Notes under the pieces: model-generated
What the model was told of the DNA's origin: nothing
What the model saw: the letters and a program-made list of their open reading frames with translations, nothing else
The model's database searches: none
From: Gammaproteobacteria bacterium
Lineage (GTDB): Bacteria > Pseudomonadota > Gammaproteobacteria > UBA9214
Direction: 5' to 3'
NCBI GenBank assembly: GCA_029881775.1
Contig: JAOULY010000019.1
Coordinates: forward strand, 1-14,242
Length of the DNA stretch: 14,242 nt
Made by a program: the position numbers and the translations under genes
In this document: positions 7,808-14,242 of the stretch, piece by piece
How positions within the stretch are numbered: the first letter of the stretch is position 1
Layout: every line of letters starts with the position of its first letter

Positions 7808-8526
7808 GTTGCCTGCTTCTCCTTGCTGACCAGGGTTCCGATCGCCTCACCGGCAACGATTCTCTCCAGCTGGCCATGTTCGAATACATTGAAAACCCGC
7901 AGCGGCATATTGTGTTCACTGCAAAGCACCAGCGCCGTTGCATCCATGACACCCAGCTTTTTCTGCAGCGCTTCATCGTAACTGATGAAATCAAACAGCG
8001 TGGCGTCCGGACTGGTCATGGGGTCCGCCGAGTACACGCCATTGACCTTGGTCGCCTTGAGCATGATATCCGCGCCAATTTCGATAGCGCGCAGGCTGGC
8101 CGCGGAGTCGGTTGTAAAGAAGGGGTTGCCGGTACCGGCAGCGAAGATCACGACACGTCCGGCCGCCAGATGCTCGATTGCCTGGCGTGCCGAGTAAGGT
8201 TCACAGACCTGCTGCATGGTGAGTGCCGACATGACCCGGCAGTCACTGCCGGCCTGCGTGAGTGCATCCTGCATGGCAAGTGCATTGATGACAGTTGCCA
8301 GCATACCCATGTGATCACCGGTCACCCGGTTCATGCCGTCAGAGGCCAGGCCGGCACCACGCAGCAGGTTACCACCGCCAATGACCAGCCCGATCTGTAT
8401 GCCGCGGGACACCTGCTCGTGAATTTCCGCGGCCAGGCGTCCGGTAACGCCCGGATCGATTCCGTGAGTGCCCTCGCCCATCAGGGCCTCGCCACTCAGC
8501 TTCAGCAGTAACCGCCGGTATCCCAT
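7804..8526 (-). CDS. pyrH: Uridylate kinase (UMP kinase)
   Basis: PyrH phosphorylates UMP to UDP with ATP in pyrimidine supply. It belongs to the amino-acid-kinase fold and acts as a hexamer regulated by UTP and GTP. The 240-aa sequence shows the phosphate loop KLSGEAL (residues 9-15), VIGGGNLLRG (48-57), GDHMGMLATVINALAMQ (70-86) and GTGNPFFTTDSAA (131-143). The base-binding block is KATKVNGVYSADP (157-169). The ATG at 8526 has AAGGG about 7 nt upstream. The gene follows the tsf terminator by roughly 85 nt, so it probably starts the long envelope operon from its own promoter, although some read-through from rpsB-tsf is possible. It overlaps frr by 4 nt. Confidence 0.97.
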   Translation of the reverse strand: MGYRRLLLKLSGEALMGEGTHGIDPGVTGRLAAEIHEQVSRGIQIGLVIGGGNLLRGAGLASDGMNRVTGDHMGMLATVINALAMQDALTQAGSDCRVMSALTMQQVCEPYSARQAIEHLAAGRVVIFAAGTGNPFFTTDSAASLRAIEIGADIMLKATKVNGVYSADPMTSPDATLFDFISYDEALQKKLGVMDATALVLCSEHNMPLRVFNVFEHGQLERIVAGEAIGTLVSKEKQAT

Positions 8527-8547
8527 ATTTAACCCTTAACTATCATG

Positions 8548-8580
8548 TATATAGGATGTTCTCACACCCCGCCCGGGTGC
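8548..8580 (-). promoter_or_regulatory. Possible pyrH promoter/leader with a small hairpin
   Basis: Between the tsf terminator and pyrH the minus strand contains a TATATA -10-like hexamer at 8553-8548. No recognisable -35 lies 16-18 nt upstream; that position reads CCGGGC. A small hairpin pairs CACCC with GGGTG (8565-8569 and 8575-8579), extendable by two G-U pairs. A promoter is expected here because the terminator separates pyrH from tsf. The exact site is a guess from sequence. Confidence 0.25.
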
Positions 8581-8610
8581 ATTGTCTTACTTTTAATGGC
8601 TGATTGCCAT

Positions 8611-8637
8611 AAAAACCGGGGCCGAATATCGGCCCCG
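8611..8637 (-). terminator. Rho-independent terminator of rpsB-tsf
   Basis: On the minus strand a perfect 9-bp GC-rich stem (CGGGGCCGA paired with TCGGCCCCG, 8637-8629 with 8625-8617) closes a 3-nt loop. One G and then five T follow (8615-8611). It lies about 40 nt downstream of the tsf stop. This is a textbook intrinsic terminator oriented for tsf, and it separates rpsB-tsf from the pyrH operon. Confidence 0.9.
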
Positions 8638-8678
8638 TTGTCAGTACGTAAATAAAGCCTTCAATTAGTGTCCGGCAA

Positions 8679-9569
8679 TCAACCGCCCTTCACCTGCGCC
8701 ATGACTTCATCGGCGAAGTTCTCGCTCTTTTTCTCGATACCCTCGCCCAGTTCAATGCGCTCAAAGCGACTGACGCGGGCATCGGCCTGCTCAAGCAGCT
8801 GGCCAACCGTCAGGTCCGGGTTCTTGACGAAAGACTGGCCCAGCAGGGTAATTTCGCCAAGGTACTTGCGAATACGCCCCTCAATCATCTTCTCGATGAT
8901 GTTGTCAGGCTTGCCGCTTTCACGCGCCTGCGCGGTGAAAATATTGCGCTCGCCTTCGATCAGCTCAGCCGGCACCTCGTCTTCGGACACACAGACGGGG
9001 CGCGGATCGTGCGCAGCGATGTGCATGGCGAGGTCCTTGCCGAGGTTCGCATCACCCCCATCAAGTTCGACCAGTACGCCGATACGCACGCCGTGCGCAT
9101 AGGCGGCCAGCAGACCACTGGTTTCGATGCGCGTAAAGCGTCGCACCGTAATGTTCTCACCAATCGTGGCGATCAGCGCCTTGCGGGTGTCTTCAATCGT
9201 GGTCGCATCGCCGTCATTCAACGGCATTGCCATCAGGGCATCGATATCAGCCGGGTTGTCGGCCAGTACACGCTTTGCAATCGAACTGGCAAAGGCCTGG
9301 AAGTCGTCTTTCTTGGCAACAAAATCGGTTTCGCAATTGACTTCAACAATTGCCGCGGTCTTGTTGTCATCGCTCATCTCGATAACAACCAGGCCCTCGG
9401 CAGCAATACGACTTGCCTTCTTGTCAGCCTTCGCCATGCCGGCCTTGCGCAATGCCTCGATTGCAACATCCATATCGCCATCGGCATCTGTCAGTGCCTT
9501 CTTGCACTCCATCATGCCGGAACCGGTACGCTCGCGCAGTTCCTTGACTTGCGCTGCAGTTATAGCCAT
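8679..9569 (-). CDS. tsf: Translation elongation factor Ts
   Basis: EF-Ts is the nucleotide exchange factor that regenerates EF-Tu-GTP. The 296-aa protein has the N-terminal UBA-like domain ending in the first signature, LRERTGSGMMECKKAL (residues 11-26). The second signature, EVNCETDFVAKKDDF (76-90), includes TDFV, the stretch that contacts EF-Tu. The core, dimerisation and C-terminal modules follow, and a LGQSFVKNPDLTVGQLL segment near the end matches the family. The ATG at 9569 has a strong Shine-Dalgarno (GGAGG, about 9 nt spacing), consistent with high expression. It lies 50 nt downstream of rpsB and is followed by a strong terminator, giving the conserved rpsB-tsf operon. Confidence 0.97.
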   Translation of the reverse strand: MAITAAQVKELRERTGSGMMECKKALTDADGDMDVAIEALRKAGMAKADKKASRIAAEGLVVIEMSDDNKTAAIVEVNCETDFVAKKDDFQAFASSIAKRVLADNPADIDALMAMPLNDGDATTIEDTRKALIATIGENITVRRFTRIETSGLLAAYAHGVRIGVLVELDGGDANLGKDLAMHIAAHDPRPVCVSEDEVPAELIEGERNIFTAQARESGKPDNIIEKMIEGRIRKYLGEITLLGQSFVKNPDLTVGQLLEQADARVSRFERIELGEGIEKKSENFADEVMAQVKGG

Positions 9570-9619
9570 TTCAGAAATCCTCCAGAATACTTGTCAATAC
9601 GTTCTTTAGCTGTGCCCGG

Positions 9620-10504
9620 TTATTCACTGGCGACATCGGCGTCCTGCGTTGCAGCATCCGCTTCAGCGACGACCGCTTCCGGTGCGTCTTTTTTCGCTGC
9701 CTTTTTCACGGTCACTTTCTTCGCAACCTTCTTTCTGGGCGCTGCCTTTTTCTTCGGCGCAGGAACGGCACCGTCATTCACCTCGACAAATTCGTCGGCC
9801 GAGTCGGCAACGGCATGTGCAACACTCAGTTTGCCGGTGTTGGCCGCATCGGCAGCCGCTTCGACATACAGCTTGATGGCACGGATGGCATCATCATTGC
9901 CCGGAATTACGTAATCGATACCTTCGAGCGAGTTATTCGTGTCGACCACACCAATGACAGGAATACCCAGCTTGCGCGCTTCCTTGATAGCGATCTTTTC
10001 ATAACCGACATCAACGATGAACATGGCATCCGGGATACCGCGCATGTCCTTGATACCACCGAGGCTGCGCTCCAGCTTGTCACGCTCACGTGTCAGCATC
10101 AGCGCTTCTTTCTTGCTGATACGATCGAAGGTACCGTCCTCTGACATGGTCTCGAGATCTTTCAGGCGTTTGATCGACTGGCGGACCGTTTTGTAGTTGG
10201 TCAGCATGCCGCCGAGCCAGCGGTGGTTCACATAAGGCATGCCACAGCGAATGGCATTTTCCATAACAACGGTCTGTGCTGAACGCTTGGTGCCGACAAA
10301 CAACACCGTGCCACCATTGGCGACGGTACTGCTCAGGTAGTTCATCGCATCCGAGAACAACGGCATGGTTTTTTCGAGATTGATAATGTGGATCTTGCCA
10401 CGCTCGCCAAAGATGTACGGGGCCATCTTCGGGTTCCAGTAACGGGTCTGGTGGCCAAAGTGCACACCAGCTTCCAGCATCTGGCGCATTGATACGTCTG
10501 ACAT
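9620..10504 (-). CDS. rpsB: 30S ribosomal protein S2 with a Lys/Ala-rich C-terminal extension
   Basis: S2 binds the head-body junction of the 30S subunit. The chosen start, ATG at 10504, has GGAGAA about 8 nt upstream. It gives MSDVSMRQMLEAGVHFGHQT, the normal S2 N-terminus. An in-frame ATG at 10546 would add 14 residues with no family counterpart and only AGG as ribosome site. The core is canonical: NPKMAPYIFGERGKIHIINL, VNHRWLGGMLTNYKT (92-106), RDKLERSLGGIKDM, and PVIGVVDTNNSLEGIDYVIPGND (182-204; quoted in two parts by family comparison). The protein is 294 aa, whereas S2 is usually about 240. Residues from about 245 onward form an extension: a basic Lys/Ala stretch (251-272, 12 of 22 residues K or R), then an acidic Ala-rich tail. 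It heads the rpsB-tsf operon, divergent from map. Confidence 0.96.
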   Translation of the reverse strand: MSDVSMRQMLEAGVHFGHQTRYWNPKMAPYIFGERGKIHIINLEKTMPLFSDAMNYLSSTVANGGTVLFVGTKRSAQTVVMENAIRCGMPYVNHRWLGGMLTNYKTVRQSIKRLKDLETMSEDGTFDRISKKEALMLTRERDKLERSLGGIKDMRGIPDAMFIVDVGYEKIAIKEARKLGIPVIGVVDTNNSLEGIDYVIPGNDDAIRAIKLYVEAAADAANTGKLSVAHAVADSADEFVEVNDGAVPAPKKKAAPRKKVAKKVTVKKAAKKDAPEAVVAEADAATQDADVASE

Positions 10505-10660
10505 GTCTGTTTCTCCAATGTCGGGTTGGTCTTCCATGCACCCCATGACAGCAACCTGTTGCGGCCGATTGAACCGGTCGCAAGCCAGGCACCCTGCTGT
10601 ATGTGCCGGTGCATGTGTGTATTTTTGCCGTGAGGACCGCCGATCGGCCCACTTAACAAG
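10505..10660 (-). promoter_or_regulatory. rpsB 5' leader, possible S2-responsive structure
   Basis: If the promoter at 10667-10695 is used, the rpsB mRNA has a leader of about 155 nt. It contains several self-complementary segments. One is the palindrome GCCGATCGGC (10639-10648). Another is two competing short pairings around 10589-10612 (GCACC with GGTGC, or GGCAC with GTGCC). The third is a hairpin at 10561-10581 (GCG-A-CCG with CGG-C-CGC). S2-mediated feedback on rpsB-tsf through the leader has been reported in E. coli. Whether this leader works the same way is inference, and I did not match it to a known structure. Confidence 0.4.
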
Positions 10661-10681
10661 CCCGCCTTTATACCATACACT
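10653..10681 (+). promoter_or_regulatory. Candidate promoter of map-glnD overlapping the rpsB promoter
   Basis: On the plus strand TTAACA (10653-10658, 5 of 6 to the -35 consensus) is followed after 17 nt by TACACT (10676-10681, 4 of 6). Transcription would start near 10688, about 60 nt before map. The elements interleave with those of the opposite-strand rpsB promoter. The -10 match is only moderate, so this is a candidate. Confidence 0.4.
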
Positions 10682-10695
10682 GCACTTCCCGACAA
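10667..10695 (-). promoter_or_regulatory. Promoter of rpsB-tsf (sigma-70 type, extended -10)
   Basis: On the minus strand the -35 is TTGTCG (10695-10690, 4 of 6 to consensus). The spacer is 17 nt. The -10 is TATAAA (10672-10667, 5 of 6), preceded by TGG, which makes a TGn extended -10. The next bases, GGCGGGC, form a GC-rich discriminator of the kind linked to ppGpp (stringent) control of ribosomal genes. Transcription would start near 10660. Confidence 0.65.
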
Positions 10696-10747
10696 ACGGT
10701 AAGACCGCCCCTGGCCGGGACCAACCGTCAGCAGATCAGGACGTTAC

Positions 10748-11515
10748 ATGCCCGTTACTATCAAAACACCCGATGAAATCGAGAAAATGCGCGTGGCCGG
10801 CCGGCTGGCGGGCGAAGTCCTGCAGATGATCCGGCCGCACGTCGTACCCGGAATCAGCACGGATGAACTGGACCGCATCTGTCACGATTACATCGTCAAC
10901 GAGCAGCAGGCCATCCCCGCCCCGCTTAATTATCGCGGCTTCCCGAAGTCGATCTGCACCTCGGTCAACCACGTGGTCTGCCACGGCATCCCGGGCAACA
11001 AGGTGCTGAAGAAAGGCGACGCCATCAACATCGACATCACCGTCATCAAGGACGGCTTCCACGGAGACACCAGCAAGATGTTTTTCGTCGGCGAGCCCGG
11101 TGTTGCCGCCGAACGACTGGCGCGCATCAGTCACGAGTGTATGTGTATCGGCATTGAGCTGGTGAAACCCGGCGTGCGACTCGGCGATATCGGCCATGCG
11201 ATACAACAGCACGCAGAATCCAACCACTGCTCCGTGGTGCGTGAGTACTGCGGTCACGGTATCGGTCGCGAATTTCACGAGGACCCGCAGGTCCTGCACT
11301 ACGGCAAGCCGGGCACCGGCATGATCATCGAGGCCGGCATGACATTCACGATCGAGCCGATGGTGAACGCCGGCAAGCGCCACACTCGCCTGTTGCCGGA
11401 TGGCTGGACCGTGGTCACCAAGGACCACAGCCTGTCGGCGCAATGGGAGCACACCATCCTGGTAACCGCCGAAGGCCATGAAGTCCTGACACGCGTGCCC
11501 GGCGACGACATCTGA
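10748..11515 (+). CDS. map: Methionine aminopeptidase, type I
   Basis: Map removes the initiator methionine from nascent proteins with small second residues, using a two-metal site. The 255-aa pita-bread-fold protein has every expected residue. H79 is in VVCHGIPGN. The metal ligands are D96 (INIDITV), D107 (FHGDTSK), H170 (YCGHGIGREFHED), E203 (TFTIEPMVNAG) and E234 (WEHTILVT). These align one for one with the E. coli enzyme. There is no N-terminal zinc-finger extension, so it is the short bacterial type Ia form. The ATG at 10748 has CAGGA about 6-7 nt upstream. The gene is divergent from rpsB and 13 nt ahead of glnD, so the pair is probably co-transcribed. Divergent map/rpsB is a conserved gammaproteobacterial arrangement and fits with co-translational protein maturation. 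Confidence 0.97.
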   Translation: MPVTIKTPDEIEKMRVAGRLAGEVLQMIRPHVVPGISTDELDRICHDYIVNEQQAIPAPLNYRGFPKSICTSVNHVVCHGIPGNKVLKKGDAINIDITVIKDGFHGDTSKMFFVGEPGVAAERLARISHECMCIGIELVKPGVRLGDIGHAIQQHAESNHCSVVREYCGHGIGREFHEDPQVLHYGKPGTGMIIEAGMTFTIEPMVNAGKRHTRLLPDGWTVVTKDHSLSAQWEHTILVTAEGHEVLTRVPGDDI

Positions 11516-11528
11516 TCAGCTGACGACC

Positions 11529-14198
11529 ATGTCCCGACAGCAGGCAAGCAGTCACAAGCCGGCCAGCTACGCTGACTGGTTCGACCTGGCAGCACTGGCA
11601 GAGGAACCGTCCACGGCCAGTGCCATGCTTCGCTCGCTGAAGCAGTGCCTGGCCGACGGCAACCGTGTCGTCGCCGCGCGCTTTGACCAGGGCACGCCGA
11701 TATACCGCCTGCTGGCGGCACGCTCATGGCTGGTCGATCGCGTATTGCAGTACTGCTGGGCGTACTTCATGGCTAGTGATGCAGATACACCGGCACTGGT
11801 GGCCGTCGGTGGTTATGGCCGCAGCGAACTCATGCCGGGCTCGGACATAGACCTGATGCTGCTGATGCCGGACACGGTGACAGCGGACATCAACAGCAAG
11901 GCAGAAGCACTACTCACCTTCCTGTGGGATATTCGCCTGGAAGTCGGTCACAGCGTACGCACCATAGCGGACTGCATCGAGCAGTCACTGGCCGACATCA
12001 CCGTGGTTACCAACCTGATGGAATCGCGCTTACTGGCCGGCTCCAGGGATCTGTACAGTGACATGCAGGCAGCAACAGCGCCGGACAAGCTGTGGAACAG
12101 TCGCGAATTCTTCGAGGCCAAGTTAAGCGAACAGCACAAACGCCACCATAAATATCACGATACCGGCTATAACCTCGAACCGAATATAAAGGAAGGACCC
12201 GGCGGCCTGCGTGACATACAGATGATCACCTGGGTCACCAAGCGACATTTCGGCACGGCCTCGCTTGAGGAACTGGTGGAACGAGGCTTTCTTACCCAGC
12301 CCGAATACCAGACCCTCGTCGAGGGGCGCGACCTGCTGTGGAAAACCCGCTTCGCATTGCATACGCTGACCGGCCGCACGGAAGACCGCCTGCTGTTCGA
12401 CTACCAGCGAACACTCGCCGAACAGGCCGGTTACCACAACGACGGTGAGACCCTCGGCGTTGAGGCCTTTATGCGTGAGTACTACCGCACCATTATGAAA
12501 CTCAGCCGCCTGAATGAAATGCTGCTGCAATTATTCCACGAGGAAATCCTGACCCCGGAAGGCCCGGGCGAACCGGTAGTGCTGAACAAGCGCTTCCAGG
12601 CACGCAACGGTTACCTGGAAGCCGTCAATGCAGGCATATTCAGCTACAACCCGATGGCGCTGCTGGAAATGTTCCTGGTACTGGCGCAACACCCGGAACT
12701 CAAGGGCGTACGCGCTGACACCATACGTGCCATCCGGACACACCGCGACCTGATTGACGATGAATTCCGCAACGACCTGAGGGCACGCAGCCTGTTCATG
12801 GAAATAATTCGCCAGCCGCACGGGGTAACACATGAACTGCGGCGCATGAATTCCTACGGCGTACTGGCCGCCTACCTGCCCGCTTTCGGACGTATTGTCG
12901 GATTAATGCAGTATGACCTGTTCCACACCTACACGGTTGATGAACACATCCTGAGAGTTGTCCGCAACCTGCGCCGCTTTACTGTCCATGAATTCGCAAC
13001 CGAGTTCCCTCTCTGCAGCCACGTCATCGGCACCATCCCGAAACCGGAGCTGTTGTATATCGCCGGCCTGTTCCACGATATCGCCAAGGGACGTGGCGGC
13101 GATCACTCTGCACTGGGCAAAGTCGACGCGCGCGAATTCTGCGAACGGCATGACCTGAGCGAATACGACACCAACCTCGTTACCTGGCTGGTTGAACAGC
13201 ACCTGTTGATGTCATCTACTGCCCAGCAACAGGACATTGACGACCCGGTCGTCGTCAACCGCTTTGCCAGGACCGTGAACGACACCATACGCCTGGACTA
13301 TCTCTACCTGCTCACGGTCGCCGACATCCGCGCCACCAATCCCGCGATGTGGAACAACTGGAAGGACGCACTGCTCAAACAACTTTACTACAATACCCGC
13401 CGCGCACTGCAACGCGGCTTGCAGGACCCGCTACAGCGCTCCGAACAGATACAGTCAGTCAAGGCCGCTGCGCTTGATCTGCTCGGTGGAGGTACATACC
13501 CCGCAATATGGGAGCAGCTCGAAGACGAATATTTCCTGCGCCACATACCCGCACAAATAGCGGCACACACACGACTGCTGGAGCAGCACGACCGGGACAG
13601 CGGCAGCCTGGTCAATGTTGAAGCGGACAGCGAGCGCGGTGGCACCGAAATTTTCATCTATACAAGACCGCAGGAGCGCCTGTTCAGCCGCATCACCTCC
13701 GTCATTGAACAGCTGGGACTGAACGTGGTCGACGCCGGCATGGTCACGATGCAGGACCAGAACATCCTCGAGACATTTCATGTGCTGGAAGCGGATGGGC
13801 AGCCGGTAACCGGCGATCTCCGCATGAGTGAAATAAATGCCACACTCAAGCACGCTATTGATAACGATGCGGAGCATGACTTGCATGTTTCGCGACGCCT
13901 GCCACGCACGCATAAACATTTCCCCATCAAGACGCACATCGCTTTCAGGCAGGACCTGGACGACCAGCGCACGATTATGGAACTGATCACCGCGGACCGC
14001 CCCGGCCTGCTGTCACGGGTCGGGCGCGCGTTTGCCGACTGCGGCATCAGGCTGTGGAATGCCAAGATCGCCACGCTGGGTTCGCGCGCCGAGGACTTCT
14101 ATTACATCACCGACCTCAACAGCAAGCCGCTGACAGAACAAAAACTCGAGTGCCTTGACAAGTCCGTGAGGAAATACCTGGAACAGGAAGACAGCTGA
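11529..14198 (+). CDS. glnD: Bifunctional PII uridylyltransferase/uridylyl-removing enzyme GlnD
   Basis: GlnD senses glutamine. When glutamine is low it uridylylates PII (GlnB/GlnK); when high it removes the UMP, thereby setting glutamine synthetase activity and NtrBC signalling. At 889 aa it is full length. The nucleotidyltransferase domain shows GGYGRSELMPGSDIDLM at 94-110, with catalytic D106 and D108. A linker domain with EGPGGLRDIQ follows. The HD hydrolase domain carries LFHDIAKGRGGDHS, with H516-D517. Two C-terminal ACT domains start near 706 (ERLFSRITSVIEQLG) and 812 (ITADRPGLLSRVGRAFADCG) and bind glutamine. The ATG at 11529 follows the map stop by 13 nt and lacks a clear Shine-Dalgarno, suggesting coupling to map. 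No PII gene is nearby. The remaining 44 nt to the window edge hold no identifiable feature. Confidence 0.97.
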   Translation: MSRQQASSHKPASYADWFDLAALAEEPSTASAMLRSLKQCLADGNRVVAARFDQGTPIYRLLAARSWLVDRVLQYCWAYFMASDADTPALVAVGGYGRSELMPGSDIDLMLLMPDTVTADINSKAEALLTFLWDIRLEVGHSVRTIADCIEQSLADITVVTNLMESRLLAGSRDLYSDMQAATAPDKLWNSREFFEAKLSEQHKRHHKYHDTGYNLEPNIKEGPGGLRDIQMITWVTKRHFGTASLEELVERGFLTQPEYQTLVEGRDLLWKTRFALHTLTGRTEDRLLFDYQRTLAEQAGYHNDGETLGVEAFMREYYRTIMKLSRLNEMLLQLFHEEILTPEGPGEPVVLNKRFQARNGYLEAVNAGIFSYNPMALLEMFLVLAQHPELKGVRADTIRAIRTHRDLIDDEFRNDLRARSLFMEIIRQPHGVTHELRRMNSYGVLAAYLPAFGRIVGLMQYDLFHTYTVDEHILRVVRNLRRFTVHEFATEFPLCSHVIGTIPKPELLYIAGLFHDIAKGRGGDHSALGKVDAREFCERHDLSEYDTNLVTWLVEQHLLMSSTAQQQDIDDPVVVNRFARTVNDTIRLDYLYLLTVADIRATNPAMWNNWKDALLKQLYYNTRRALQRGLQDPLQRSEQIQSVKAAALDLLGGGTYPAIWEQLEDEYFLRHIPAQIAAHTRLLEQHDRDSGSLVNVEADSERGGTEIFIYTRPQERLFSRITSVIEQLGLNVVDAGMVTMQDQNILETFHVLEADGQPVTGDLRMSEINATLKHAIDNDAEHDLHVSRRLPRTHKHFPIKTHIAFRQDLDDQRTIMELITADRPGLLSRVGRAFADCGIRLWNAKIATLGSRAEDFYYITDLNSKPLTEQKLECLDKSVRKYLEQEDS

Positions 14199-14242
14199 TA
14201 ATCAGCGTTCGGCACGGCCATCTGTTCACGCCGGTTTTTCAT

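Noticed and set aside
9570..9619. Perfect TTGACA in the rpsB-tsf gap as a tsf promoter
   Set aside because: No -10-like hexamer lies 16-18 nt downstream; the position reads CTGAAA next to the tsf start. The hexamer is probably coincidental.
10505..10546. Longer rpsB start at ATG 10546 (14 extra residues)
   Set aside because: The ATG at 10504 has a good GGAGAA site and yields the standard S2 N-terminus. The extra residues have no S2 counterpart.
10736..11479. 247-codon open frame antisense to map
   Set aside because: All catalytic residues of methionine aminopeptidase are intact on the plus strand. The antisense frame resembles no family I recognise and has no ribosome site that I can see.
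14120..14242. Short minus-strand frame starting with ATG at 14242
   Set aside because: It would be about 40 codons, entirely antisense to the end of glnD, with no recognisable sequence. It is probably chance.
1..14242. A novel defence, mobile or secretion system
   Set aside because: Every stretch over 300 nt is occupied by a recognised housekeeping gene. I see no transposase, integrase, CRISPR repeats, att-like repeats or unfamiliar gene cluster.

Overview
This window is a housekeeping region of a proteobacterial chromosome, most probably gammaproteobacterial. Every sizeable gene belongs to a well-known core family: translation factors, the Bam/Skp/RseP envelope pathway, early lipid A, isoprenoid and phospholipid synthesis, methionine aminopeptidase and the nitrogen sensor GlnD. 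The base composition looks moderately GC-rich by eye. The order frr-uppS-cdsA-dxr-rseP-bamA-skp-lpxD is the one I associate with Pseudomonas-like gammaproteobacteria. In E. coli, dxr lies between frr and uppS instead. I cannot name a genus.

Minus strand, read right to left. From about 10660 a transcript with a strong-looking promoter runs through rpsB (S2) and tsf (EF-Ts) and ends at a clear intrinsic terminator (8611-8637). Transcription then appears to restart for a long, tightly packed block: pyrH, frr, uppS, cdsA, dxr, rseP, bamA, skp and the first 34 codons of lpxD, which runs off the left edge. Within the block most junctions are 4-16 nt overlaps or gaps under 50 nt. The exception is the 117-nt bamA-skp gap. 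The block joins nucleotide supply (PyrH), ribosome recycling (Frr), the isoprenoid precursor enzyme Dxr, undecaprenyl diphosphate synthase (UppS), CDP-diacylglycerol synthase (CdsA), the sigma-E pathway protease RseP, outer-membrane assembly (BamA, Skp) and lipid A acylation (LpxD). In effect it is an envelope-growth operon attached to translation genes.

Plus strand. Map and glnD are divergent from rpsB and separated from it by a 243-nt intergenic stretch (10505-10747). That stretch holds candidate back-to-back promoters and a structured rpsB leader. GlnD is complete (889 aa). The last 44 nt contain nothing I can identify.

I found no mobile element, CRISPR array, tRNA or rRNA, and no defence or other novel system. 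The points worth a second look are modest. They are a Lys/Ala-rich C-terminal extension on ribosomal protein S2, overlapping divergent promoters, a possible S2 autoregulatory leader, a sigma-E-like promoter match just upstream of rseP, and a run of non-ATG or poorly Shine-Dalgarno-equipped starts in the middle of the operon.
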